From assembly GCF_018336975.1 (NCBI RefSeq), contig NZ_CP025572.1:2962334-3026333 (forward strand): 64,000 nt of DNA, read 5' to 3'. The notes beneath the pieces are model-generated. The model was given only the letters and a program-made list of their open reading frames with translations, made no database searches and had not been told where the DNA came from. The position numbers and the translations under genes are program-made. The DNA comes from Marinomonas sp. CT5 (lineage in GTDB: Bacteria > Pseudomonadota > Gammaproteobacteria > Pseudomonadales > Marinomonadaceae). Below, piece after piece: positions 18,024 to 27,243 of this stretch. Positions within the stretch are counted from its first letter, which is position 1. The number at the start of each line of letters is the position of its first letter.

Positions 18024-18446
18024 ATGACAAGCTTAAAGAAAGTAAAAACTGGCTCAAAATTCGAAGAAATTGGCAGCTACTCCCGTGTTGTTGCGGTTGA
18101 TAATTGGATCTATGTTTCCAACACGGCAGGACGCAGTCCAGAAACAAAGGAAATTCCAGAAGACATTATTGAGCAGACTGGGCAAGTATTTAAAAACATC
18201 GAAGCGGCTTTAGCCTCTGTTGATTCTTGCCTAGGCGATGTGGTGATGTCTCGTGTTTTCATCCAAAACCCAGAAGACACGCACGCGGTGATGACTTACA
18301 TTGGCTCTAAATTCAAAGGCATTGACCCTGCTACAACCGTTACTTGTCCGCCTTTAGGCTCAAACGTTTATAAAGTAGAAATCGAAGTAACGGCTTATCG
18401 CAATGCATCAACGATGGATGTTGAGCAGATAACAATTTCTCAATAG
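18024..18446 (+). CDS. RidA/YjgF-family protein lacking the archetypal catalytic Arg, copy 1
   Basis: Product of 140 aa with the RidA fold pattern (SRVVAVDNWIYVSNTAGR, VVMSRVFIQ, KVEIEVTAYR). True RidA hydrolyses reactive imines and needs an Arg in the segment VEVARLPKD; here the equivalent segment reads TCPPLGSNVYK, so that Arg is replaced by Pro. It may therefore be a non-deaminating Rid-type protein, perhaps a partner or detoxifying subunit of the oxidase encoded next to it (22 bases to the next gene). Copy 2 at 51745-52167 has the same CPPLG replacement. Confidence 0.88.
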   Translation: MTSLKKVKTGSKFEEIGSYSRVVAVDNWIYVSNTAGRSPETKEIPEDIIEQTGQVFKNIEAALASVDSCLGDVVMSRVFIQNPEDTHAVMTYIGSKFKGIDPATTVTCPPLGSNVYKVEIEVTAYRNASTMDVEQITISQ

Positions 18447-18467
18447 TTTGATAACGGGAATTGCGAT

Positions 18468-19760
18468 ATGACAATCACTCTCGAAAAATTCGATACGCCA
18501 AACGACCTTCCAACCTCAACAACCGTTGTCATCATCGGTGGCGGGATTGTTGGCGTCACAGCAGCATTAACCCTAGCTGAGCGAAATGTCCCGGTCGTTC
18601 TAATCGAAAAAGGACATATTGCCGGCGAGCAATCTTCTAGAAATTTGGGTTGGATACGCAAGACCAGCCGTCATTTTGAAGATGTCCCTATGGCCATGGC
18701 GGCGGATAAATTATGGAAAGACATGCCCAATCGTGTTGGCCATGATTTAGGCTATAAACAAGAAGGCATACTCTTTCTAGCCAGCTCTGATGAACAAATG
18801 AGCATGCATGAAAATTGGCTTAAATCCGTCGAATCCTTAGATCTTGACTCTAGAATGCTAACGCCGAAAGAAATTGACGATAAGGTTCCTGGCGGAAAAG
18901 GCAATTGGAAAGGTGGTATCTATACACCGTCTGATGGTCGTGCAGAGCCATCAATTGCCGCCTCAACCATTGCCAAAGCCGCCATCGCTAAAGGCGCTAT
19001 TATTGTCCAAGATTGCGCGGTTCGAATGCTCTCTACGTCGGGAGGCAAAGTCAGCGGAGTTGTCACTGAAAAAGGTGAAATTCGTTGCGAACAAGTACTG
19101 CTTGCGAGCGGCGCTTGGTCAAGACGCTTTTTAGGAAACCACGGTATAACACTACCTACTCTTCCTTTAATTTGTTCTGTAATGCGTACCAAGCCAATGG
19201 AAGGACCAACGGATATTGCGGTTGGCGGCCCTGACTTTTCATTCAGAAAACATAAAGATGGTGGCTTCATTGTGACCCAACGTGGCGCCTTAGATGCACC
19301 AATTACCCTTGATCATCTCACCATCGGTTGGCGTTATTTATCACAGCTACGTGCTCAACGAAGCTTTTTACGCATTTCATTCGGAAGCCATTTCTTTAAA
19401 GACCTTGCCATGAAACGAAAATGGCACGCTGAAAGTAAAACGCCTTTCGAAGATATCAGAACGTTAAACCCTAAACACAACCCGAGTTTAAACAACGAAG
19501 CGATGACCAACCTACGGAATGCATGGCCAGTTTTCAATCAAGCAGAACAGGAAGAAGCATGGGCGGGTGTCATTGACATTACTCCTGACTCAAATCCTGT
19601 GATTGATCGTGTCGCCGACCTTCCTGGACTGACTATAGCCACCGGCTTTTCAGGCCATGGTTTTGGTACAGGCCCAGCAGCAGGACAGTTAGCCGCGGAC
19701 ATTGTTTTAAATTCAAGCCCCCTTATCGATCCACGACCATATCGGTTCGATCGTCTTTAA
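18468..19760 (+). CDS. DadA-type FAD-dependent amine/amino-acid oxidoreductase, copy 1
   Basis: Product of 430 aa of the DAO superfamily. The FAD dinucleotide site VVIIGGGIVGVTAALTLAER is at residues about 20-39 and the C-terminal FAD motif ATGFSGHGFGTGPAAGQLAAD is near 390-411. Such flavoproteins oxidise the C-N bond of amines or amino acids, giving an imine that hydrolyses to an aldehyde. It is flanked by OCD-like and RidA-like genes and by a permease, which supports use of an imported amine. Copy 2 (50392-51684) keeps the same order of three genes. The substrate is inferred only. Confidence 0.88.
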   Translation: MTITLEKFDTPNDLPTSTTVVIIGGGIVGVTAALTLAERNVPVVLIEKGHIAGEQSSRNLGWIRKTSRHFEDVPMAMAADKLWKDMPNRVGHDLGYKQEGILFLASSDEQMSMHENWLKSVESLDLDSRMLTPKEIDDKVPGGKGNWKGGIYTPSDGRAEPSIAASTIAKAAIAKGAIIVQDCAVRMLSTSGGKVSGVVTEKGEIRCEQVLLASGAWSRRFLGNHGITLPTLPLICSVMRTKPMEGPTDIAVGGPDFSFRKHKDGGFIVTQRGALDAPITLDHLTIGWRYLSQLRAQRSFLRISFGSHFFKDLAMKRKWHAESKTPFEDIRTLNPKHNPSLNNEAMTNLRNAWPVFNQAEQEEAWAGVIDITPDSNPVIDRVADLPGLTIATGFSGHGFGTGPAAGQLAADIVLNSSPLIDPRPYRFDRL

Positions 19761-19792
19761 TAAAAAAAATAACCTATCGAAGGAACTTCAAA

Positions 19793-21172
19793 ATGAGCGA
19801 AAATAATAAATCAAATGAAGCTTATCTATCCGGTACCAAAAAACTCGGCTTAATTAGTATGATGGGCATCTGCATTGGGCTAGTAATAGCCCAAGGCGGT
19901 ATGATCTCTGGCCTACAGGGTATTGGTATTGGTGGAACCACTTTTGTCGCCGCATTGTTAGCCGCGTTTCTGATTGCGCAGTTTAACGCTATGAGCTTTG
20001 CCGAATTGTCCTTGATGTTTCCACAAGAAGGTACTCTTGCGACCTATACCCAAAAGGCTATAGGTCACTTCCCTGCCATCGTCGCGGTGTTTTCCGGTTA
20101 TGTCATTGTGGCCACACTGGCTGTCCCTGTTGAATTATTCCTTGTCGATGCCATGCTTGGACAATTATTTCCGAGTGGATACATAGAAAAATCCGCACCG
20201 ATACTCATCCTAGTGGTACTCACCATTACCAACTTAGTCGGTGCAGATGTATTTTCCCGTGTACAAAACTTGCTCGCGTTCGCTTTGATCAGCGCGCTTA
20301 TCATTCTTGGTCTTGCTGCCGTCACTGGCGCGAGTGAACCGCATCCACAGCTTACTGGCGGAACAGTAAATTGGGGAATGGGCGGTGTCATGGATGGTAG
20401 CTTTATTGGCCTAATTGCTCTGGCGATGTGGTTGATGGTAGGCGTTGAATTCATTTGCCCAATGGTCAATGAAGTTAAAAATCCAGAAAAGAATATTCCT
20501 CGTGCAATGCACTGGTCACTATTGTTAATTTTGGCGGTGTTCTTATTGTTCATCTATGGCGCAAGTCTATATATGGACGCTGCGGCACTAACCTCTTCAC
20601 CAATTCCATACCTAGACTATGCTCAAGCCGTATTTGGTAAAAGCGGGCTATTGATTGCGACTATCATCGGTTTAACAGCGGCTTGTAGCTCCGTGAACAC
20701 CTTGCTAGCCGCTATTCCAAGAATGCTGCACGGTATGGCGATGCAAAAGCAGGTATTTCCACAACTAAAGTCTCTTAATCGATACAACACGCCTTGGGTT
20801 GGCATCATCATGCTAGCGGTATTCATGGCGATTCCATACTTGGCATTCAGCATTGATTACCTAATCACCCTAGTGATTGCAGCAACAACAAGCTGGTTAT
20901 TGGCTTACATTGTGACGCACATTAACGTTATGGTGCTTCGTCATCGCTACCCTGACTTTAAGCGTCCTTATAAAACGCCTTTCTACCCATTGCCACAAAT
21001 CATCGGCATTATCGCAATGATTTATGTTGCTCTAAACAATTCACCTTCTCCTGAAATGACAAACACGGTCTTTTCTATCACCGGTAGCATGCTGTTAGTG
21101 GTAGGCATCATTGCCGCTTTATGGGTAAAACTGTATATGAAACGCGGTTTGTTTGAGCCAGATATGGATTAA
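19793..21172 (+). CDS. APC-family amino-acid/amine permease
   Basis: Product of 459 aa with about 12 membrane helices and an APC N-terminus (LGLISMMGICIGLVIAQGGM). It starts 32 bases after the FAD oxidoreductase and ends just before a large hairpin, so it closes the OCD-RidA-oxidase transcription unit. The context makes it the importer of the amine or amino acid oxidised by that unit, such as tyramine, phenylethylamine or tryptamine. The second trio has no permease of its own. Confidence 0.9.
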   Translation: MSENNKSNEAYLSGTKKLGLISMMGICIGLVIAQGGMISGLQGIGIGGTTFVAALLAAFLIAQFNAMSFAELSLMFPQEGTLATYTQKAIGHFPAIVAVFSGYVIVATLAVPVELFLVDAMLGQLFPSGYIEKSAPILILVVLTITNLVGADVFSRVQNLLAFALISALIILGLAAVTGASEPHPQLTGGTVNWGMGGVMDGSFIGLIALAMWLMVGVEFICPMVNEVKNPEKNIPRAMHWSLLLILAVFLLFIYGASLYMDAAALTSSPIPYLDYAQAVFGKSGLLIATIIGLTAACSSVNTLLAAIPRMLHGMAMQKQVFPQLKSLNRYNTPWVGIIMLAVFMAIPYLAFSIDYLITLVIAATTSWLLAYIVTHINVMVLRHRYPDFKRPYKTPFYPLPQIIGIIAMIYVALNNSPSPEMTNTVFSITGSMLLVVGIIAALWVKLYMKRGLFEPDMD

Positions 21173-21180
21173 ACCTTTTG

Positions 21181-21222
21181 CTTTCGGTGTTTCAGGGGTG
21201 TTAGCCCTTGAAACACCGAAAG
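21181..21222. terminator. Strong hairpin after the permease gene, no T-run
   Basis: Arms 21181-21197 (CTTTCGGTGTTTCAGGG) and 21205-21222 (CCCTTGAAACACCGAAAG) pair along 17 bases with one bulged T and a seven-base loop. It lies directly after the permease stop. The following bases are AGAGAG, not a T-run, so it could be a factor-assisted terminator or an mRNA 3' end stabiliser. Confidence 0.65.
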
Positions 21223-21249
21223 AGAGATTCCCGTTGTAGTAGGTTGATT

Positions 21250-22329
21250 ATGTTTAATAATAATAAAAAACGCATTGCAGAATTAGAAAAAGAGTTAGCA
21301 GAGTCGCACAAGCAGAATAGGCTGTTAGAAAACGAAATTCATTCAATACGCACACAGAAAACAGAACAGGTCGTTCATGACAGTTCCCTTGATAACCAAA
21401 CCCTTGTACTCATAAGTAACCAAAAATCGATCATTGACACCACATTAGCTGAAATCAACAAGATCTCAGATGAATTGTTTGAACCTATGAGTGCTTCTGA
21501 AGGCACTAATGAAAGCATCGAACAAAATACCCTACAGATTCAAAACCTCACGGAGAAAATGACAGAAACGGCTCTTAAAGCCCAACAGAGTCAAGCAGAA
21601 ATTAACGCCTTGAAAGACATCACAGGCGAAATAAAAGGCTTCATTGAGACCATACAAAGCATTTCAGGACAAACCAATTTACTCGCTCTAAATGCCGCTA
21701 TTGAAGCAGCACGAGCCGGTGAACATGGTCGCGGATTTGCCGTGGTCGCCGACGAAGTTCGATCGCTTGCCAATAAAGCCCAACAATCTAGCGAAAACAT
21801 TTCCACTCTGGTGATTCGAATTGATGATCGAACCTCTCAAGTTGGTCAACAAATAGAGAAATTACGTCTTTCTGTAGAAGAAACGCATTCCAGCTTCCTA
21901 GACTTAAAGGCATCTTTTTCAAACACGGCCATCAATACAAAAAGCCTCATGACATCGGGTTATCTTTCGATGGCATTTGCCCATACCTCTTCCTCCATCC
22001 TTGAACTCAATCAGTGGAAATCAAACTGCCTAATCAACCTCTTAGAAAACAACACAAACTCTAATGATAACAATTTGTTAGATACGCATTTTGCAGACTG
22101 GTACTACAAAGGTACTGACAACGAGTTTGATTTTAGGTCCAATCAGAGCTTTATGGAAATCCATGAAAAAATGGAAAATATCAAAAAAATTATGGCCGCG
22201 TTAACAGAGGATAAGGAATTGCCCTTGGATAAAATTATCGAGGCAGATCAAGAAGTAACAAAAGAAATAGCGAGCATTAAAAGCTGTATGGATTCTGTGC
22301 AAAGTTACCTTTTCGATAAAATCATGTAA
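21250..22329 (+). CDS. Soluble methyl-accepting chemotaxis-like protein with CZB-like C-terminus
   Basis: The ATG at 21250 gives 359 aa; upstream codons lie inside the hairpin. There is no membrane segment. A coiled coil covers about 8-40 ([18 protein letters not shown]), the chemoreceptor hairpin-tip motif [20 protein letters not shown] with [12 protein letters not shown] is at about 150-180, and the tail (about 240-355) resembles the chemoreceptor zinc-binding (CZB) helical domain with an [13 protein letters not shown] and an HFADWYYKG motif. The Cys that normally precedes GKW in CZB is missing. It could signal to the CheA complex in response to the amine substrate. Confidence 0.82.
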   Translation: MFNNNKKRIAELEKELAESHKQNRLLENEIHSIRTQKTEQVVHDSSLDNQTLVLISNQKSIIDTTLAEINKISDELFEPMSASEGTNESIEQNTLQIQNLTEKMTETALKAQQSQAEINALKDITGEIKGFIETIQSISGQTNLLALNAAIEAARAGEHGRGFAVVADEVRSLANKAQQSSENISTLVIRIDDRTSQVGQQIEKLRLSVEETHSSFLDLKASFSNTAINTKSLMTSGYLSMAFAHTSSSILELNQWKSNCLINLLENNTNSNDNNLLDTHFADWYYKGTDNEFDFRSNQSFMEIHEKMENIKKIMAALTEDKELPLDKIIEADQEVTKEIASIKSCMDSVQSYLFDKIM

Positions 22330-22399
22330 ATCCGCCGATTCTTACAATACAAACTCAGCTCCATATACTTCAATTAAAAGAAAATAATAAGGAGCTGCT

Positions 22400-23233
22400 A
22401 TGAACAGCATACATGAAGAATTTAGCATTGCGAATATTCGGTCTAAACAGCCCTGGTTTGTATTTTGTTCAGCTGGAGAGTATTCGGTGAAAATTTCACG
22501 AGTACCCTTTATATCTCATTTCTACAGCTTTGAAGCACAAACATCAGTGGATGTGATTAATGCCATCCCAGATGGCTGTATTGATATTTTATTCGATTGC
22601 GACAGCACAAAACCGTCGGCTATCGTTTGTGGCACAACACTCGAAGCACAAAGTGTCGACTTTATTAATAAACATCGCTACTTTGGCGTTAGAATGTCGC
22701 CCGCCTCCATTCCAAGTTTTCTTGATATTTCCGCTTCAGAATTAGTTAACCAAAGACCTAACTTTAATGAGGCTACCCATAAAATAAGTGATCTATTTGA
22801 AAAAATAGTGAGTCAGGATTCCTTTACGAATCAGGTGACAATTTTTTCAGACTTCCTCATTAAATATGGAATCAGAAAACACTCTGCCCTCACTCAACAA
22901 GTGATAGCTCATATTTTCCATTTAAAAGGCAACGTGCAGATACAAAATATTGAGGCACTTACTGGCTACACAAGCCGAACCATTCAACGGCAATTTATCA
23001 GTGATACAGGCATCACACCAAAAGCTTTCTGCCGCATTGTTCGTTGCCAGTATGCTCTTTACAACATCAACCTAAACACCCAAATAAAACCATCTGATAT
23101 AGCCTACAACCTTGGTTTCAATGATCAATCTCACTTCTCGCGAGAATTCAAATCATTACTTAACACCACACCAAACAGCTATATCAATCATTTAAAAAAC
23201 AGCGCTTACATAGAGAAAATCCGTTTCCATTAA
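22400..23233 (+). CDS. AraC-family transcriptional regulator
   Basis: Product of 277 aa. The N-terminal 160 residues form a sensor-type domain of the kind found in many AraC proteins with an IPDGCIDILFD motif (residues about 53-63). The C-terminal double helix-turn-helix lies at about 175-270 (ALTGYTSRTIQRQF, IAYNLGFNDQSHFSREFKS). It lies 70 bases after the chemoreceptor-like gene and 136 bases before an aldehyde dehydrogenase, which it probably activates. It is distantly similar to the regulator at 24821-25645 on the other side of that dehydrogenase. Confidence 0.88.
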   Translation: MNSIHEEFSIANIRSKQPWFVFCSAGEYSVKISRVPFISHFYSFEAQTSVDVINAIPDGCIDILFDCDSTKPSAIVCGTTLEAQSVDFINKHRYFGVRMSPASIPSFLDISASELVNQRPNFNEATHKISDLFEKIVSQDSFTNQVTIFSDFLIKYGIRKHSALTQQVIAHIFHLKGNVQIQNIEALTGYTSRTIQRQFISDTGITPKAFCRIVRCQYALYNINLNTQIKPSDIAYNLGFNDQSHFSREFKSLLNTTPNSYINHLKNSAYIEKIRFH

Positions 23234-23290
23234 GGCTTATCGAGTATGAAGAAATATTTAAGAATGTCTGATTTTTGCAATACTTAAAAA

Positions 23291-23316
23291 GATCAATCAA
23301 CTTAAATTAATTGATC
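23291..23316. promoter_or_regulatory. Inverted repeat upstream of the second aldehyde dehydrogenase
   Basis: GATCAAT at 23291-23297 and ATTGATC at 23310-23316 form a 7-bp dyad with 12-base spacing, about 55 bases upstream of the ATG at 23370. It is a candidate binding site for one of the flanking AraC regulators. Confidence 0.45.
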
Positions 23317-23369
23317 ATCGAGATGAACGTAATTGAATAAAAATAAAAATCACGCAGTGGAGTTTAAAA

Positions 23370-24779
23370 ATGAAAAACTATCATTTAATTAGTAATGGCC
23401 AAGCAATCACTACTCTTGATACATTCAAGGTCTTCAACCCATCTACATCAGAGCTAGTTGCAGAAGCCCCAAAAGCGACGTTAGAACAATTAAACAGCAT
23501 CATTCAAAGTGCTCGTGATGCCTTCCCACAATGGTCTTCTCTAACCCACTCAGAGCGTCAGAACTACATCAATAAAATTGCTGATGTACTAGAGCAAAAT
23601 AGCGAAGAGATCGCTAAGATTATCACCAAAGAGCAAGGTAAACCAATTGGCGCATCACTTGGCTCTATGTTTGAGATTGGTGGAGCGATTGCCTGGGCGC
23701 GCTACACAGCAACCCTAGAGACGCCTGTTAAAGTATTACAAGACGACGAAAACGGTCGAGTAGAATTGCACCGCCGTCCATTGGGTGTAGTTGCTTCCAT
23801 AACCCCATGGAACTGGCCTGTGCTAATTGCTATTTGGCACATTATTCCAGCCTTGCTAACTGGTAATACAGTAATCTGTAAACCATCGCCTTATACACCG
23901 CTATCAACACTACGCATGATAGAGTTAATGAACTCAGTATTACCTAAAGGTGTGATCAATAGCGTTACCGGCGGTGATGAATTAGGTGCTGCACTGTCCA
24001 ATCATCCTGAAATTAATAAAGTGGTATTCACCGGCTCTACTGCAACAGGCAAAAAAGTCATGTCTTCTGCAGCGGATACTCTGAAACACCTAACGCTTGA
24101 ACTAGGTGGCAATGATGCTGGTATTGTATTACCAGATTGCGACCCAGAAGCCATTGCTCCAGGATTATTCTGGGGTGCATTCATTAACAATGGTCAAACC
24201 TGTGCTGCTATGAAACGCCTATACGTTCATAGATCCATTTATGACCAAGTCTGTACTTCATTAACCAATTTTGCAAAAAGCATTAAAGTGGGCGATGGCT
24301 TTGAAGAAGGCGCAGAACTTGGTCCCGTTCAGAACCAGATGCAGTTTGATATCGTTAACCGTCTTGTTAAACAATCCGTTGAGCAAGGTGGCAAAGTGCT
24401 ACTTGGTGGTCCTTTAGACAATCCAAAAGGCCTTTTCTTCCCAATCACTTTAGTTGCGATTGAAGACAACCAAAACCCATTGGTACAAAACGAACAGTTT
24501 GGTCCTGCTTTGCCAATCATTCCTTACGATACCGTTGAGGAAGCCATTGCCATGGCGAATGACAATGACTCTGGTTTAGGTGGATCCGTTTGGTCAACAG
24601 ACAAAGCTAAAGCCGCTAGCATTGCAGCAAAATTAGAGTGTGGTAGTGTTTGGATCAATAAACACGGCGCGGTTCAACCTAACTCACCTTTTGGTGGTAT
24701 TAAATCATCAGGTCTTGGTGTGGAGTTTGGTGAAGAAGGCTTGTTAGCTAACACTAACATTCAGTGCATATTGTCATAA
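23370..24779 (+). CDS. NAD(P)-dependent aldehyde dehydrogenase
   Basis: Product of 469 aa. Catalytic C278 (NNGQTCAAMKRLYV) and E244 (TLELGGND) are present and the nucleotide site is FTGSTATGKK (220-229). GTGGAG precedes the ATG. It is a separate single-gene unit with its own terminator at 24786-24824, between two AraC regulators. The likely role is oxidation of the aldehyde released by the amine oxidase to the corresponding acid; indole-3-acetaldehyde to IAA would connect it to the iac operon encoded next door. The substrate is inferred. Confidence 0.9.
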   Translation: MKNYHLISNGQAITTLDTFKVFNPSTSELVAEAPKATLEQLNSIIQSARDAFPQWSSLTHSERQNYINKIADVLEQNSEEIAKIITKEQGKPIGASLGSMFEIGGAIAWARYTATLETPVKVLQDDENGRVELHRRPLGVVASITPWNWPVLIAIWHIIPALLTGNTVICKPSPYTPLSTLRMIELMNSVLPKGVINSVTGGDELGAALSNHPEINKVVFTGSTATGKKVMSSAADTLKHLTLELGGNDAGIVLPDCDPEAIAPGLFWGAFINNGQTCAAMKRLYVHRSIYDQVCTSLTNFAKSIKVGDGFEEGAELGPVQNQMQFDIVNRLVKQSVEQGGKVLLGGPLDNPKGLFFPITLVAIEDNQNPLVQNEQFGPALPIIPYDTVEEAIAMANDNDSGLGGSVWSTDKAKAASIAAKLECGSVWINKHGAVQPNSPFGGIKSSGLGVEFGEEGLLANTNIQCILS

Positions 24780-24785
24780 AATAAA

Positions 24786-24824
24786 CTGGTCGCCTAACTA
24801 AGTTAGGCGACCAGAATTTTTTAA
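24786..24824. terminator. Rho-independent terminator between convergent genes
   Basis: A perfect 13-bp stem CTGGTCGCCTAAC / GTTAGGCGACCAG with a TAA loop (24786-24814) is followed by AATTTTTTAA. It ends the aldehyde dehydrogenase gene. The minus-strand AraC gene ends at 24821 inside the T-run. Confidence 0.93.
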
Positions 24825-25645
24825 TAGAGTGTATTAACAATAGTGTTTCGCTTAAGAACTACATTTGAAGTTTCTTTAATAAATTGTTTAGGTGTCATAT
24901 CTGTAAAAAACTTCACCTCTTTAGACAAATGAGATTCATCATAATAAGAAGATAGTATTAGGTCATTAAGAGAAAATGAGTTTTGACGTTCATTAAAAAG
25001 AATCAACTCGATTAGATTTTGAAAACGTACAATCCGACTATATTGTTTAGGCGACATACCTACAGCACTGGTGAACTTATCTCTAATTAGACGTTCACTT
25101 GAACCAATATATTCAGCTAGCTCTGATATCTTTAGATTCCCTCTGTCCTCTAATATTTTATTAATACTGTAATCAATAAAATCCATCTTCTTTGGCTCAA
25201 AAAAACCAAAAACAGTTAACCATTTCTGAGTTAACAAAATGCGCTCTTTAAAACTATCGGCCAGTGTAATCTTCTCAGACAACTCTTTACCAAAGTAATT
25301 TAAACCAGATAAAGAAACGCCTTTATTGATCAATTCGGAATAACGAAAAAAAGACAATCTTCTGCTAACAGAGGTAGATAACCTAATGCCATAGTAAGTT
25401 TTACCGGCATTAAAATTAATGTATTGAGGGGCTAGAACAGATCCCCAAATCGTAGATGAAGCATTGTCTTTATCACAACAAAACTGAATATCCGCACAAC
25501 CATCTGCAACTACCACGGTATGATCGGAAGATGCTCGGAACTGGTAGTACAATACAGATATGTTTTTGTAGTTAACAATGCACTCTTTGTAATCTTCAAA
25601 ATCGGAAGAAAAACAATATTGAATCGGTATAGAACGATGGCTCAT
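24821..25645 (-). CDS. AraC-family transcriptional regulator
   Basis: Product of 274 aa. The N-terminal domain has a VVVADGCADIQFCCD motif (about 43-57) like the IPDGCIDILFD motif of the regulator at 22400. The C-terminal HTH region is about 165-262 (YIGSSERLIRDKF, and HLSKEVKFFTDMTPKQF). The second HTH is less conserved than usual. It is convergent with the aldehyde dehydrogenase, and the 257 bases upstream (25646-25902) hold its AT-rich promoter and the end of the iac operon. It may control the aldehyde dehydrogenase or the iac genes. Confidence 0.83.
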   Translation of the reverse strand: MSHRSIPIQYCFSSDFEDYKECIVNYKNISVLYYQFRASSDHTVVVADGCADIQFCCDKDNASSTIWGSVLAPQYINFNAGKTYYGIRLSTSVSRRLSFFRYSELINKGVSLSGLNYFGKELSEKITLADSFKERILLTQKWLTVFGFFEPKKMDFIDYSINKILEDRGNLKISELAEYIGSSERLIRDKFTSAVGMSPKQYSRIVRFQNLIELILFNERQNSFSLNDLILSSYYDESHLSKEVKFFTDMTPKQFIKETSNVVLKRNTIVNTLY

Positions 25646-25902
25646 AAAAAAACCCTTTTTAATAATCTTTTTGCCATATCCAAATGACAGAAAAAATTAC
25701 GTACAAAGTTTGCTATCCGAGCGATTCTCCTAATATTCCTTATAACTACTATAAATAAGATTAAGACCTTATCGAAATATTGATCTAAACAAGGACGCAT
25801 AAACCAGTATTTCTGTGCAGAAATATGACATAAGTTTAGCGTCCCTATTAATTAGATAGCATAAAATCGGATAAACCACACTTATTATTCAAGCAAAGCT
25901 AC

Positions 25903-27243
25903 TTAATTTAACAATTCTTTGAACCAGCGAGCGTGGTGTAATAAATCATCATCTTCACGCACCTTGCCAATAAGTTGTAATCCCAATGGAATACCGTTTG
26001 CATCTTTCATGCCAGGAACGTTAATAACAGGTAAGCCCATAGCTTGCCAAGGGCGACTCATATGAGGTGCACCTGTTGCAGCATGACCTAATGGCGCAAT
26101 ATCTGGGGCAGCCGGAGCCAAGATGGCTTGAGCCTCTGGCGCATAACTCCATAACCAATCACGGCAAGCCTGAGCGGCATCCAAAGAAGCAACATAGGTA
26201 GAGCGATCCATTTTCAAGCCCTGCTCCATTAACGCAGCCAAAGGATCACTTAGCTGATTTTTTTGAAAAGACTCAATCGCTAAGTTACGGCATACTTCCC
26301 ACGCCATGATATTAATGTGGTGCTCCACCATGTCTTTTATGCGATCACCAGCTTCTAACACAATGACTTTGACACCCTGTGATTCAAGCAAGTCGACAGC
26401 GCGTTGTGTAGCGTTTTCCATGGCAGCAGAGGTCACCCCCACTAACTCACCGTGACATACCAACACACATTTAGGTGCAACGGCAGTGCTAGCTTTAATG
26501 GAAGTAGGTTGGCGTAACAAAATCGCTCTTAATAACTGAATATCTTCAACATTTCGCGCAAACAGCCCCAACGAATCAAGGGATTGGGCCAATGGTTGGC
26601 CACCACGCAGTGAAAATTCACCTCGACTTCCCACATACCCGATAGCACCACAGTAAGCCGCTGGACGAATCACCGAAGCGGCCGTTTGCGAACCCAGCGC
26701 CATTGGCACCATGCCATCAGCAATCGCAGCCGCTGAGCCACTAGACGAACCACCGGGTGTACGCTCTAAGTCGGCAGGATTCTTCGTCTTGCCTGGTTTG
26801 AAATAAGCAAACTCAGTCGTAACCGTTTTACCTAATACTATGCCACCCGCGGCACGAATTAACGCCACACAAGTCGCATCTTCAACCGGCTGTCGCCCTG
26901 TATGAATAGGAGACCCCATTTCCGTGGGCATTTCCTCGGTATCAATAATGTCTTTCACACCCAATGGCAGGCCTTTTAACAAGCTCGCATCAAAGAAGGC
27001 TTTATTCGCTTGATAATAAGCAAGGTATTCATCACGAGTACGCTTCTTTTGCCATGCTCCCACTTCCAATTCACGGGCTTCTATACGATCGAAACAAGCG
27101 TGAATGAGCGCTTCGGTGGTGCAAACTCCCTCTTCAATAGCGCGAAGCATTTGGCACAAGCCCATTTCATTTAAATCCATGTTCTTATTCATAAATAAAC
27201 TGCCTACTCGTGTTGTATTTTTAGGGTAAATAAAGGTGCGCAT
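25903..27243 (-). CDS. iacH: Amidase-signature hydrolase of the iac operon (IacH-like)
   Basis: Up to 446 aa. All three amidase-signature catalytic residues are seen: K97 (GLPLGVKDII), the cis-Ser in PGGSSSGSAAA (about 167) and the nucleophile S190 (GSQTAASVIRP), numbered from the first ATG. The first ATG overlaps the upstream gene by 23 bases; ATG at 27190-27192 (MNKNMDLNEM) is an alternative that begins nearer the conserved domain. IacH is assigned from family and operon position; its role in auxin breakdown is not settled in the literature I know. It is the last gene of the ten-gene operon. Confidence 0.82.
   Translation of the reverse strand: MRTFIYPKNTTRVGSLFMNKNMDLNEMGLCQMLRAIEEGVCTTEALIHACFDRIEARELEVGAWQKKRTRDEYLAYYQANKAFFDASLLKGLPLGVKDIIDTEEMPTEMGSPIHTGRQPVEDATCVALIRAAGGIVLGKTVTTEFAYFKPGKTKNPADLERTPGGSSSGSAAAIADGMVPMALGSQTAASVIRPAAYCGAIGYVGSRGEFSLRGGQPLAQSLDSLGLFARNVEDIQLLRAILLRQPTSIKASTAVAPKCVLVCHGELVGVTSAAMENATQRAVDLLESQGVKVIVLEAGDRIKDMVEHHINIMAWEVCRNLAIESFQKNQLSDPLAALMEQGLKMDRSTYVASLDAAQACRDWLWSYAPEAQAILAPAAPDIAPLGHAATGAPHMSRPWQAMGLPVINVPGMKDANGIPLGLQLIGKVREDDDLLHHARWFKELLN

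Noticed and set aside
24786..24814. GCCTAAC/GTTAGGC cores that look like an attC site
   Set aside because: The cores are the two arms of a compact terminator with only a three-base loop and a T-run; no attC spacing.
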